Origin: DATKPC01 sp035524275
GTDB lineage: Bacteria; Pseudomonadota; Gammaproteobacteria; Burkholderiales; Burkholderiaceae_F
NCBI GenBank assembly: GCA_035524275.1
Contig: DATKPC010000043.1
Span: forward strand, 92,560 to 156,559
Length of the DNA stretch: 64,000 nt
Direction of reading: 5' to 3'
The notes below the pieces were generated by a model. The model did no database searches, was not told the DNA's origin, and was given only the letters and a program-made list of their open reading frames with translations. Positions within the stretch are counted from its first letter, which is position 1. Each line of letters opens with the position of its first letter. The position numbers and the translations under genes are program-made. This document shows, piece by piece, positions 37,514 through 46,206 of this stretch.

Positions 37514-38557
37514 ATGCGCAAATCGATGATGGCTGTATCCGGTCTCCTCCTTCTTGGGATGGTCGGCCTGTCGACCGCCGCTGGCCTGGAGACGGTCCAA
37601 ATCCAGCCGGCCGGCGAGGGCGGGCTCTACGTCGCCGATGGCACCGTCGAGGCGGTTCGACAGTCCAGCATTGCGGCGCAGGTGCCCGGCGCGATCGTTG
37701 CCTTGCCGGTCAGGGCGGGGGATCGGGTCCGGCCGGGCCAATTGCTGGCGCGCATCGACGAGCGCGTCGCCCGGCAGGAGTCGGCTGCGCGGCAAGCCGA
37801 GTCGGCCTCGGCCGACGCCGAGTTGCACGCGGCGCAGGGTGAATTCGAGCGCGCGCGGCGACTGCGCGACAAGCAATACCTCAGCCAGGCGGCATTCGAC
37901 CAGGCCGAGGCGCGCTTCCAGTCGGCCTTGGCCAGGTCGCAGGCGGCCACGGCCCAGTCGGGCGCGGCGCAGGTCGAGGCAGGCTTCCACGCGCTGCGGT
38001 CTCCCTACGCCGGCGTGCTGGCGAGCGTCGACGTGGCGCTCGGCGACATGGCCTCCCCGGGCCGGCCCTTGATGACGTTGTTCGATCCGGATTCGATGCG
38101 TGTCGTTGCCGCGGTACCCGAGAGCGTCGCCCGGGATCTCGATGCGGCGCGCCCGGTCAGCGTCGATATCCCGGGGAGCGGATCGGGGGCGATCGAAATC
38201 GCGACGCGCGGAGTCACCGTGTTGCCGACGGCGGACCCGGCCACCCACACGGTCGAGGTGCGCGTCGCGCTGCCGCCGGCCGCGGAATTCGAACGGCGCC
38301 GCCCGGGGATGTTCGCACGGGTCGGCTTTCGGTCGCATGTCGCGCAGGGCGGGCGCTGGACATTGCCGTTGAAGGTGGTTCTGCGGCGCGCCGAAATGTC
38401 GGCGGTGTACGTCGTCGGTCCTGACGGCAAGGCGATGCTGCGCCAGGTGCGCGTCGGCCGATCCTTCGGCGATCGGATCGAACTGCTTGCAGGGCTGGAA
38501 CCTGGCGAGCACGTCGCGGTCGATCCGCTCGCGGCCGCCGCCGGAATCGCAAGATGA
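37514..38557 (+). CDS. RND efflux membrane fusion protein (periplasmic adaptor)
   Basis: A 347-residue HlyD/AcrA-type adaptor. A signal-anchor or signal peptide covers residues 1-23 (LLLLGMVGLSTAAG). The lipoyl domain has VPGAIVALPVRAGDRVRPGQ and a coiled-coil hairpin of Ala/Gln/Glu-rich helices lies at about 75-135. The beta-barrel and membrane-proximal domains follow (PLKVVLRRAEMSAVYVVG). It bridges the RND pump and the outer-membrane channel. The start at 37514 is preferred over ATG 37499; open sequence further upstream crosses the operator. The permease gene overlaps its stop by ATGA. Expression is presumably controlled by the divergent ArsR protein. Confidence 0.9.
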   Translation: MRKSMMAVSGLLLLGMVGLSTAAGLETVQIQPAGEGGLYVADGTVEAVRQSSIAAQVPGAIVALPVRAGDRVRPGQLLARIDERVARQESAARQAESASADAELHAAQGEFERARRLRDKQYLSQAAFDQAEARFQSALARSQAATAQSGAAQVEAGFHALRSPYAGVLASVDVALGDMASPGRPLMTLFDPDSMRVVAAVPESVARDLDAARPVSVDIPGSGSGAIEIATRGVTVLPTADPATHTVEVRVALPPAAEFERRRPGMFARVGFRSHVAQGGRWTLPLKVVLRRAEMSAVYVVGPDGKAMLRQVRVGRSFGDRIELLAGLEPGEHVAVDPLAAAAGIAR

Positions 38558-41500
38558 GCTCGAACGCCCCGGACGCCGCGTCCGATCGCCTCGGAATCTC
38601 GGGTCGTATCGCGCGCCAGTTCCAGGCCGCGCAGATCACTCCGCTGCTGGCGCTGGTGGCGCTGCTGCTGGGCCTGTTCGCGGTGTTCGTGACGCCACGC
38701 GAGGAAGAGCCGCAGATCAACGTCACGATGGCCAACGTGCTGGTCCCGTTCCCGGGCGCCGCGGCGCGCGACGTCGAGCAGATGGTCGCCGCGCCCGCCG
38801 AGCAGGTGCTGTCGCGCATCAGCGGCGTCGAGCACGTGATGTCGGTTTCCCGGCCCGGACTCGCCGTGCTGACGGTCCAGTACAAGGTGGGCGTGCCGCG
38901 GACCGAGGCGCTCGTGCGGCTCTACGATACGCTGCAGTCGAACCAGGACTGGCTGCCGCGCAACCTGGGCGTCCTGCAGCCGCTCGTCAAGCCCAAGGGC
39001 ATCGACGACGTACCGATCGTCACGCTGACGCTGTACTCGAAGGATCCGGACGTCGGCGGCGCGGATCTCGAGGCGGTCGCGCATTCGATCGAGGGGGACC
39101 TCGAGCGCGTGCGCGGTACCCGGGAGGTCGCGACACTCGGCGGCCCGGGTCGCGCGGTCAACATCCGCCTCGATCCGAGCCGGATGCGCTCCGCGGGTGT
39201 CGCAGTCTCGGATCTCGACCAGGCATTGCGTTCGGCGAATCTCGGCGCGCCACTCGGCGAAGTCGTCGACGCGAATCGTGCGGTCGCCATCGAGGCCGGC
39301 CCGTTTCTCGCCGATGCGCGCGCGGTCGGCGATCTCGTCGTCGCGACGCGGGCCGGCAAGCCGGTATTCCTGCACGACGTCGCGTCCGTCGACGACGGCC
39401 CGCCGGCGCCGGAGCACTACGTCTGGCACGGCACGGCCGGTGCGTCGGCGCACGAGACGCCGGCGGTCGTGATGACGGTCACGAAGAAGCCCGGCGAGAA
39501 CGCCGTCGAGGTGGCGCGGGCCGTCGTCCAGCGGATCGACGCGCTACGCAATCTCGTCATACCGGCACGCGTCGAGGTTGCGGTGTCGCGCAACTACGGC
39601 GACACGGCGAACGACAAGGCGCAGAGGCTGATCCACAAGCTGCTCTTCGCGACCGCGTCGGTCGTGGCACTGGTCTTCTTCGCGCTGGGACGGCGTGAGG
39701 CGGCCATCGTCGGCGCGGCGGTCGTGCTGACGCTCGCGACGACGCTGTTCGCGTCCTGGGCCTGGGGCTTCACGCTGAACCGTGTCTCGCTGTTCGCGCT
39801 GATCTTCTCGATTGGCATCCTGGTCGACGACGCGATCGTCGTCGTCGAGAATATCCACCGCCACAAGCGCCTCGAGCCGCATCGGCCATTGCTCGAGGTC
39901 ATCCCGCGCGCCGTCGACGAGGTCGGCGGGCCAACGATCCTGGCGACGCTGACGGTCATCGCGGCGCTGCTGCCGATGGCTTTCGTGTCAGGGCTGATGG
40001 GACCTTACATGAGTCCGATCCCGATCAACGCGAGCATGGGCATGCTGATCTCCCTGGCCGTCGCGTTCGTCATGACGCCATGGCTGGCGAATCGCCTGCT
40101 CGCCCGCGCGCCCGACGCGCACGGCGATGCGCTGGCGCACCGGATGACGGGCCTGTTCTCGCGGATCTTCGCGCCTTTCATCGACGATCGGCGCGGAGGA
40201 CGCCATCGCCTGTTGCTGTGGCTGGCAATCGTCGTGCTGATCGGCTTGTCGGTCGCACTCCCGGTGCTGCAACTGGTCGTCCTGAAGATGCTGCCGTTCG
40301 ACAACAAGTCCGAATTCCAGGTGGTCGTGGACATGCCGGCCGGCACGCCGGTCGAACGGACCGCGGCGGTCCTGCACGAGATGGGCGCGTATGTCGCAAC
40401 CGTTCCGGAGGCGGTCGACTACCAGGCCTATGCCGGGCTCGCCGCGCCGATCAACTTCAACGGCCTGGTGCGCCAGTACTACCTGCGCAGCGGCGGGGAG
40501 GTCGGCGACCTGCAGGTCAACCTGGTCGACCGCCAGTTGCGCGACGCGAAAAGCCACGCGATCGCCACCCGCGTGCGCCCGGAGCTTGCCCGCATCGGGG
40601 CGCGCTACGGCGCCCGCGTCAAGGTCGTCGAGGTCCCGCCCGGGCCGCCGGTGCTCGCGCCGATCGTCGCCGAGGTCTACGGACCCGACTACGCCGGGAC
40701 GGTCGAGGTCGCGCATCGCGTGCGTGACCTGTTCGCGGCGACGCCCGGGGTCGTCGACGTCGACGATTCGACGATTGCGCCGCAGGCGAAGCAGGTGCTG
40801 AACATCGACCGGCGCAAGGCTGCGCTGGCCGGGGTCCCGCAACAGGTCATTGTCCAGGCGCTGCTCGCCGGCCTCGGCGGCGACAGCATCACCTATTTGC
40901 ACGACGCGAGCAAGTATCCGGCGGGCACCCGCCTGCAGCTGCCGGTGGAGGCGCGGTCGGACCTCGTCCCGCTGCTGCAGCTCGGCGTGCGCGGCGCCAG
41001 CGGCGCGCTGATTCCGATCGGCGAGCTGGTCACGGTCGAAGCCGGCGTTCGCGAGCAGCCGCGGTATCACAAGGATCTGCTCCCGGTGGTCTATGTCGTC
41101 GGCGACATGGCGGGGCGGGTCGACAGCCCGCTGTACGGGATGTTTGCGATGCGTTCGGGATTGGCGGGGATCGCCACGCCAGGCGGCCGCCTGCTGGACG
41201 AGTATTTCATCAGGCAGCCCGCGGATCCCTACAGCGGTTTCGCCGTCAAGTGGGACGGCGAGTGGCAGGTCACCTACGAGACCTTCCGCGACATGGGTCT
41301 GGCCTACGCGGTCGGGCTGGTGCTGATCTACCTTCTCGTGGTTGCACAGTTTGGTTCGTACCTGACGCCGCTGATCATCATGGCGCCGATCCCGCTGACG
41401 ATCATCGGCGTGATGCCCGGGCACGCGCTGCTGCATGCACAGTTCACCGCGACCTCGATGATCGGGATGATCGCGCTGGCGGGCATCATCGTCCGCAATT

Positions 41501-41811
41501 CGATCCTGCTGGTCGACTTCATCCACCTGCAGCTCGCCGAGGGCGCGCGCTTCAAGGATGCGATCGTGCGTTCCGCATCGGTGCGGGCTCAGCCGATCGT
41601 GCTGACCGCACTGGCGGCGACGCTCGGCGCGTTCTTCATCCTCGACGACCCGATCTTCAACGGGCTGGCGATTTCGCTGATCTTCGGCATCGCCGTATCG
41701 ACGTTGCTGACGCTCGTCGTCATCCCGCTGCTCTACTACGCCGCGTACCGTGGCCAGCATGAGGGTGCTGGCGCGGGTCGTCCCGGCCTGCAAGAAGGAG
41801 TCCACCGATGA
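38554..41811 (+). CDS. RND-family efflux permease
   Basis: A 1085-residue inner-membrane pump with 12 helices and two large periplasmic loops, driven by protons. The N-terminal helix ends in FAVFVTPREEEPQINV. Helix 4 carries the proton-relay pair in FSIGILVDDAIVVVENIHRH. Helix 10 has the IIVRNSILLVDFI motif, where Arg replaces the Lys of AcrB-like pumps. The subgroup is nearer to HAE-1-type acriflavine pumps than to metal pumps, because the heavy-metal signatures of CusA/CzcA are absent. Substrates are unknown. ATG at 38554 overlaps the adaptor gene and its end overlaps the DUF2892 gene, so the operon is tightly coupled. Confidence 0.9.
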   Translation: MSSNAPDAASDRLGISGRIARQFQAAQITPLLALVALLLGLFAVFVTPREEEPQINVTMANVLVPFPGAAARDVEQMVAAPAEQVLSRISGVEHVMSVSRPGLAVLTVQYKVGVPRTEALVRLYDTLQSNQDWLPRNLGVLQPLVKPKGIDDVPIVTLTLYSKDPDVGGADLEAVAHSIEGDLERVRGTREVATLGGPGRAVNIRLDPSRMRSAGVAVSDLDQALRSANLGAPLGEVVDANRAVAIEAGPFLADARAVGDLVVATRAGKPVFLHDVASVDDGPPAPEHYVWHGTAGASAHETPAVVMTVTKKPGENAVEVARAVVQRIDALRNLVIPARVEVAVSRNYGDTANDKAQRLIHKLLFATASVVALVFFALGRREAAIVGAAVVLTLATTLFASWAWGFTLNRVSLFALIFSIGILVDDAIVVVENIHRHKRLEPHRPLLEVIPRAVDEVGGPTILATLTVIAALLPMAFVSGLMGPYMSPIPINASMGMLISLAVAFVMTPWLANRLLARAPDAHGDALAHRMTGLFSRIFAPFIDDRRGGRHRLLLWLAIVVLIGLSVALPVLQLVVLKMLPFDNKSEFQVVVDMPAGTPVERTAAVLHEMGAYVATVPEAVDYQAYAGLAAPINFNGLVRQYYLRSGGEVGDLQVNLVDRQLRDAKSHAIATRVRPELARIGARYGARVKVVEVPPGPPVLAPIVAEVYGPDYAGTVEVAHRVRDLFAATPGVVDVDDSTIAPQAKQVLNIDRRKAALAGVPQQVIVQALLAGLGGDSITYLHDASKYPAGTRLQLPVEARSDLVPLLQLGVRGASGALIPIGELVTVEAGVREQPRYHKDLLPVVYVVGDMAGRVDSPLYGMFAMRSGLAGIATPGGRLLDEYFIRQPADPYSGFAVKWDGEWQVTYETFRDMGLAYAVGLVLIYLLVVAQFGSYLTPLIIMAPIPLTIIGVMPGHALLHAQFTATSMIGMIALAGIIVRNSILLVDFIHLQLAEGARFKDAIVRSASVRAQPIVLTALAATLGAFFILDDPIFNGLAISLIFGIAVSTLLTLVVIPLLYYAAYRGQHEGAGAGRPGLQEGVHR

Positions 41812-42017
41812 AGTCCTGGCAGATCGTCCGCGTCGTCGCGGGCTGTTTCATCCTGCTGTCGCTGCTGTTCGGCGCGCAGGGCAGCCCGCTGTACTTCAGC
41901 AGCAACTGGCTCTGGGTCACCGCTTTTGTCGGCGCCAACCTGCTGCAGAGCGGATTGACGCGCTGGTGCCTCATGGAGTCGATGTTGCGGCGGCTCGGCG
42001 TGCAGGCGGGTACCTGA
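41808..42017 (+). CDS. DUF2892 (YgaP transmembrane-type) protein
   Basis: A 69-residue membrane protein with two hydrophobic helices, residues 8-24 (VAGCFILLSLLFGAQGS) and 34-50. The WLWVTAFVGANLLQSGLTRWC pattern (in part WLWVTAFVGANLLQSG) is typical of DUF2892, the membrane domain also fused to rhodanese in E. coli YgaP. No rhodanese domain is present here. The start overlaps the RND stop (ATGA) and the outer-membrane factor gene follows after 2 bases, so it is embedded in the efflux operon. A role in sulfur handling with the ArsR protein is an inference from the ygaVP parallel. Confidence 0.75.
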   Translation: MKSWQIVRVVAGCFILLSLLFGAQGSPLYFSSNWLWVTAFVGANLLQSGLTRWCLMESMLRRLGVQAGT

Positions 42018-42019
42018 TC

Positions 42020-43402
42020 ATGAAGGTCGCGACGATCAGGGCGGTCGTGACCGCGGCGCTGGCAGCGTCCGGCACGGCGGCATCGGCGGGCCCAGGGCTG
42101 CTCGACGCGTGGCTGGCGGCGCAGACCCACGATCCGGACTATGCCTCGGCGCTGGCCGGCCAGCGCGCCGGCCAGACCAAGGAGCGCCAGGCGCGCGCGT
42201 TGCTGCGTCCGCAGGTCGTCCTGTCGGCGTCCGGGTCCTACGTGAGCGACGAGCGCACGATGACCGGCGCGCAGTTCAGCGCGCCGGGCTTCGGCACGTC
42301 GAACGACGCCACGTTCCGCACGCGCGTTGCCGGCGGGATCGGCACCGACTGGTCGGTCGCCCTGCGGCAGCCGCTCTACAACGCCGAGAAATCGGCCGCG
42401 GCGCGCCAACTGGCCACCCAGCGTGAACTGGCTGACGCGCAGCTGGCGGCGAATACGCAGCAGGCGATGCTGGCGACGGTCCGGGCCTACGTCGCCGTCG
42501 TCGCGGCGGACGATACGCTGGCGTCGATCCGGGCGCAGAAGGCGTCGACGCAGGAGGCCCGCGACGTGAGCCGGGCGCTCTACGACGAGGGCAAGCTGCC
42601 CATCACCGATTCGATCGAGGCCGAGGCCCGCTACGACGAGATCGTCGCTGCCGAGATCGCGGCCCGGGACGAGCTCGAACAAAGGCGCGCCGAGTTCGCG
42701 GACCGCACGGGCTTGTCGGCAGACGGGCTGCGCGCATTCAATCCGGACGTTTCGATCGCCGCGCTCGATGCCGGTCCGCTCGAGGTCTGGCTCGAGCGTG
42801 CCCGGAGCAATGCGCCGCAATTGCGCGTCCGGAAGCTCGACCGTGACGTCGCGCGCGCCGAGGCCGATAAGACGCGCCATGGCTGGTCTCCCACCGTCGA
42901 CCTGGTCGCGAAGGCGGCCGGCGATCGTCTCCAGGGCGACAGCGGCTGGGGCAGCGGCAGCCTGACGTCGCGGTCGCTCTTCGTCGGCGTCCAGCTGAAT
43001 GTGCCCTTGTTCACGTCGGGCATGCTGAGTGCGCGCCAAGACGAATCGGTCGCACTCGCCGAGCAGGCGGAAGAGGGTGTTCGCGGCGCGGAACTGGAAT
43101 CGACACGACGCGCGCGCGCCGCATGGCTCGCGCTCCATGGTGACCTCGCCCAGGTGGAGGCGCGCCAGAAGGCGCTTCTTTCAGCGCGGGCGCGCGTCGA
43201 TGCCACGGAACTGGGTCGCGAGGTCGGCGCGCGGACGACGCTCGACCTGCTCGATGCGCGCGCGCAGCGGGACCGCGAACAGCTGACACTGGCCCAGACC
43301 CGACTCGCGGCGATCGTCGCGCGCCTCGAGCTGGCGGCAGCAGCCGGTGCGCTGACCGACGACGATCTGCGGCAGGCCGACGCGATGCTGACACGGCCGT
43401 AG
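42020..43402 (+). CDS. TolC-family outer membrane efflux protein
   Basis: A 460-residue outer-membrane channel for the RND system. The signal peptide (about residues 1-23) ends near ASAGP. Two repeats of long Ala/Arg/Gln-rich helices form the periplasmic barrel, and the middle contains GVQLNVPLFTSGMLSAR, a typical OEP repeat. The N-terminal repeat has the DPDYASALAG segment common in TolC homologues. The ATG at 42020 follows the DUF2892 stop by 2 bases. It ends the operon, with a 6-bp inverted repeat CGTGAC-TCCC-GTCACG (about 43424-43439) just behind it between the convergent genes. Confidence 0.9.
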   Translation: MKVATIRAVVTAALAASGTAASAGPGLLDAWLAAQTHDPDYASALAGQRAGQTKERQARALLRPQVVLSASGSYVSDERTMTGAQFSAPGFGTSNDATFRTRVAGGIGTDWSVALRQPLYNAEKSAAARQLATQRELADAQLAANTQQAMLATVRAYVAVVAADDTLASIRAQKASTQEARDVSRALYDEGKLPITDSIEAEARYDEIVAAEIAARDELEQRRAEFADRTGLSADGLRAFNPDVSIAALDAGPLEVWLERARSNAPQLRVRKLDRDVARAEADKTRHGWSPTVDLVAKAAGDRLQGDSGWGSGSLTSRSLFVGVQLNVPLFTSGMLSARQDESVALAEQAEEGVRGAELESTRRARAAWLALHGDLAQVEARQKALLSARARVDATELGREVGARTTLDLLDARAQRDREQLTLAQTRLAAIVARLELAAAAGALTDDDLRQADAMLTRP

Positions 43403-43434
43403 CGCAAGAGGAAGCGCATGGACCGTGACTCCCG

Positions 43435-43794
43435 TCACGTGTAGCGCTTCAATACACGACGGTGCGCACCGCTGCGTTTCTGTATCACGACACCGCGCAC
43501 CGCCTCGAGCCCGGTCAGTTGCTGCGGCGAGCCGCCGGGCTCCAGCAAGTGCAACATCCACCGCCCCGGCGCGCCAACGAGTTGGCGCAGCTGCCATTCG
43601 CCGTCGCATAGCGCGATGACGAACGATCCGTCGCGTGCCAGCTCACCCGGCGCGACGACGACGACGTCGCCGTCGGCGAATTCCGGGCGCATCGAATTGC
43701 CGAGCACTTGCAACGCGAACGGTTCGTCACCGCAGTCATCGGCCGACGCGCTCGGTTTCGAGGCGACAATCGGGATGGCGATCGGTCGAGCCAT
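43435..43794 (-). CDS. S24/LexA peptidase-fold protein without a DNA-binding domain
   Basis: A 119-residue protein consisting almost only of the LexA/signal-peptidase beta fold. FALQVLGNSMRPEFADGDVV is the S24 signature with the nucleophilic Ser in GNSM. The position where the catalytic Lys of LexA-like proteins (usually VKRL) is expected reads QLRQLV, so Lys is replaced by Arg. There is no N-terminal helix-turn-helix. The ATG at 43794 gives the natural start. It is divergent from tusA across a region with overlapping dyads. Function unknown; a sensor or scaffold rather than a peptidase is possible. Confidence 0.7.
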   Translation of the reverse strand: MARPIAIPIVASKPSASADDCGDEPFALQVLGNSMRPEFADGDVVVVAPGELARDGSFVIALCDGEWQLRQLVGAPGRWMLHLLEPGGSPQQLTGLEAVRGVVIQKRSGAHRRVLKRYT

Positions 43795-43861
43795 GCAAAC
43801 TCCTTCATTGCGGGGCGAACCGGCGATCATTATCCCGCGGCACAGGCGCAATCGACCGGCA

Positions 43862-43914
43862 TACCCCATCGAGTAACCCGAGTTACCCGGATGGGTAAGA
43901 CGGTTGCTACCCAT
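43862..43914. promoter_or_regulatory. Cluster of overlapping dyads between the S24-like gene and tusA
   Basis: Three inverted repeats overlap: GTAAC-CCGA-GTTAC (43873-43886), TACCC-GGAT-GGGTA (43884-43897) and ATGGGTA-N10-TACCCAT (43891-43914). A further TACCCCAT starts at 43862. TACCCAT matches the NarL heptamer TACYYMT exactly on both arms, though the spacing is not the classical 7-2-7. A NarL-type regulator is encoded at 54697, so regulation by it is plausible. Confidence 0.55.
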
Positions 43915-44023
43915 GGCGGGTGTAGACGTCGATGCCGTCGATTGCGCCTAATACCTACATGCGGGAAAGGGCCGTCGCGCGTCGCGCGCATCGGGCCCCA
44001 TGGCATCGCGGAGGCCGGACACC

Positions 44024-44251
44024 ATGCAATTCGATCGTGAACTCGACGCGCGCGGACTGCAATGTCCGCTGCCGATCGTCAAGACCAAGAAGCAGCTCAA
44101 CGAAATGGCGAGCGGTCAGGTTCTCAGGGTCGTCTCGACGGACGTCGGCTCGCTGAAGGACATGGAGGCCTTCGCCGAGCAGACCGGCAATGCGCTGCTT
44201 TCCACCGAGACCCTGGGCAAGGAATTCGTGTTCTTCCTGCGCCGCAAATAG
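44024..44251 (+). CDS. tusA: TusA-family sulfur carrier protein
   Basis: A 75-residue SirA/TusA-type protein that carries persulfide sulfur on the cysteine of the CPxP motif, here LDARGLQCPLPIVKTK (Cys near residue 14). In chemolithotrophs such carriers pass sulfur towards oxidation enzymes; in other bacteria towards tRNA thiolation. The ATG at 44024 has a GGAGG site 9 bases upstream, which decides against the ATG at 44000. It is followed by a DsrE-family gene after 87 bases, a combination seen in sulfur oxidisers. Confidence 0.92.
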   Translation: MQFDRELDARGLQCPLPIVKTKKQLNEMASGQVLRVVSTDVGSLKDMEAFAEQTGNALLSTETLGKEFVFFLRRK

Positions 44252-44338
44252 GAAGTCCCGGGCGGCCGACGTCGCGTGCCGCCCGTCTCGCGGCACCAGT
44301 GGGGGCGTCGCGACCGGTGCGCGGCGTAGCGAGGCCAT

Positions 44339-44836
44339 ATGCGCGCGAACGTCGTACAGGAGAAGAGCTTGGACAAGAAGATGGCGATCATCGCGACCAA
44401 GGGCACGTTGGACATGGCCTATCCGCCGTTCATCCTCGCGTCGACGGCCGCGACGCTCGGCTACGAGGTGCAGGTCTTCTTCACTTTCTATGGCCTGCAG
44501 CTGCTGAAGAAGGACCTGTCTGACGTCAAGGTCAGCCCTCTGGGTAATCCGGCGATGCCAATGCCCATCCCGATGCCAGTCCTGGTGCAGGCGCTGCCCG
44601 GGATGGAAAGCATGGCGACGATGATGATGAAGCAGAAGATCAAGAGCAAGGGCGTGGCCTCGATCGAGAGCCTGCGCGAGGTCTGCATCGAAGCCGACGT
44701 CAAGTTCATCGCCTGCCAGATGACCGTGGACCTGTTCGACTTCAAGAAGAGCGACTTCATCGACGGAATCGTCTATGGCGGTGCCGCCACGTTCATGGGG
44801 TTCGCCGGCAATACGGATGTCTGCCTTTTCATCTAG
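44339..44836 (+). CDS. DsrE/DsrF-family protein (DsrE2-like)
   Basis: A 165-residue protein of the DsrE/F/H-like superfamily, DsrE2 type. Conserved segments are AIIATKGTLDMAYPPFILAS at residues 16-35, YEVQVFFTFYGLQLL and the C-terminal ACQMTVDLFDF, whose cysteine is the candidate persulfide site. A Met/Pro-rich loop (MPMPIPMPVLVQ) and Met run (ESMATMMMKQK) are typical of DsrE2. Such proteins partner with TusA in sulfur transfer; the adjacent tusA supports this. A GAGG site precedes the ATG at 44339. Another start at residue 15 is possible. Confidence 0.85.
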   Translation: MRANVVQEKSLDKKMAIIATKGTLDMAYPPFILASTAATLGYEVQVFFTFYGLQLLKKDLSDVKVSPLGNPAMPMPIPMPVLVQALPGMESMATMMMKQKIKSKGVASIESLREVCIEADVKFIACQMTVDLFDFKKSDFIDGIVYGGAATFMGFAGNTDVCLFI

Positions 44837-44871
44837 ATCGAACCGGCATCCAGCCGGGCCACGGAGGGGAG

Positions 44872-46179
44872 ATGAAGATCGGAAGGGGCATCCTGCCGCT
44901 GCTCTTAGGCGTCGCCCTCGCGCCGCTTGCGGGGAGCGCGCTGGCCACAGATGGCTACTTTTCGCACGGCTACGGCATGAAGGCGAAGGGCGAGGGCGGC
45001 GCGGCGATCACATCCGTCGACGACGCGTTTGGGGGGGCTAACAATCCGGCAACGATGATCTTTGCGGGCAGCCGGCTCGATCTCGGGTTGGACTGGTTCA
45101 GTCCACACCGCAGCGCCGCGCGCACCGGCAGTATCGGCGGTGCATTCGATTTTTCCGCCGACAGCGACAGCAACAATTTCTACATCCCGGAGCTGGGCTA
45201 CAACAACCTGTTGTCGCCGGACACTTCACTGGGCATCAGCATCTACGGCAATGGCGGGATGAACACCAATTATCCCGGTGGTGTCGCCAGCTGCGGGCAA
45301 CCCGGACATCCGGCCAACGGCCTGTGCGGACAGGGCGGGCTCGGCGTCGACCTCACGCAGTTGCTGTTCGCGCCGACCTTCTCGATGAAGACGCTACCCC
45401 AGCAGTCTTTCGGCATTGCGCCACTGTTTGCCTATCAGCGCTTCCGCGCCACCGGGCTGCAGGCCTTCGACAATGCGCCTGGCTTCCCGCCGTTCACCAG
45501 CAGTCCGGGTTCGGTGACGAACAACGGCTATGCCCACTCGACGGGATTCGGCGTGCGCGTCGGCTACTTCGCGCGGATCGATGCACTGTCGCTCGGCGCG
45601 ATGTACACGTCAAAGATGCGGATGGGAAAGTTCGACCAGTACAAGGGCTTGTTCGCCGAGCAGGGCCGCTTCGACATCCCCGAGCACTATGCGGTCGGCG
45701 CTGGATTCGATCCTGCCCAGGGCTTGAATCTGCGGCTCGACTTCGAGCGCATCGTCTACAGCGGCGTGCCATCGGTCCACAACCCGAGCAGCAACCCGGC
45801 GCCCCTCGGCGCGAACAACGGACCAGGCTTTGGCTGGCAGGACGTCAACGTCGTCAAGCTGGGTGTGCAGTGGGCATTGAATCCGGCCGTGACGCTGCGC
45901 GCCGGCTACAACCACTGCAACAATCCGATCCAGGCGCAGGACGTGACCTTCAACATCCTCGCACCGGGCGTCGTCAAGAACCACTACACGCTCGGCGCGA
46001 CCTTCGCCCTTGGGACCGGTTCCGAACTGACGCTGGCCTACATGCATGCGCAGCGCAATTCCACGTCCGGGCCCTCGATCTTCAACAGCCCGAGCCTGGC
46101 CGGGCCGGGCAACGGTGGTACCGAGACGATCTCGATGTACGAGGATTCGCTCGGCATCGCCTGGGGCCTGCGCTTCTGA
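44872..46179 (+). CDS. OmpP1/FadL-family outer membrane transporter
   Basis: A 435-residue outer-membrane beta barrel for hydrophobic compounds. The signal peptide is at residues 1-25 (ending GSALA before TDGYF). The N-terminal plug has GYGMKAKGEGGAAITSVDD and NPATM, and the last residue is Phe (WGLRF), the C-terminal mark for BAM-dependent insertion. Relatives import long-chain fatty acids or aromatic hydrocarbons. Its placement behind tusA and dsrE suggests uptake of a sulfur-related compound such as polysulfide or elemental sulfur species, but this is inference. It is convergent with the UspA gene (27 bases between stops). Confidence 0.9.
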   Translation: MKIGRGILPLLLGVALAPLAGSALATDGYFSHGYGMKAKGEGGAAITSVDDAFGGANNPATMIFAGSRLDLGLDWFSPHRSAARTGSIGGAFDFSADSDSNNFYIPELGYNNLLSPDTSLGISIYGNGGMNTNYPGGVASCGQPGHPANGLCGQGGLGVDLTQLLFAPTFSMKTLPQQSFGIAPLFAYQRFRATGLQAFDNAPGFPPFTSSPGSVTNNGYAHSTGFGVRVGYFARIDALSLGAMYTSKMRMGKFDQYKGLFAEQGRFDIPEHYAVGAGFDPAQGLNLRLDFERIVYSGVPSVHNPSSNPAPLGANNGPGFGWQDVNVVKLGVQWALNPAVTLRAGYNHCNNPIQAQDVTFNILAPGVVKNHYTLGATFALGTGSELTLAYMHAQRNSTSGPSIFNSPSLAGPGNGGTETISMYEDSLGIAWGLRF

Positions 46180-46206
46180 ACCTCGGCGCCGGGGGGCAAG
46201 CGCTCT

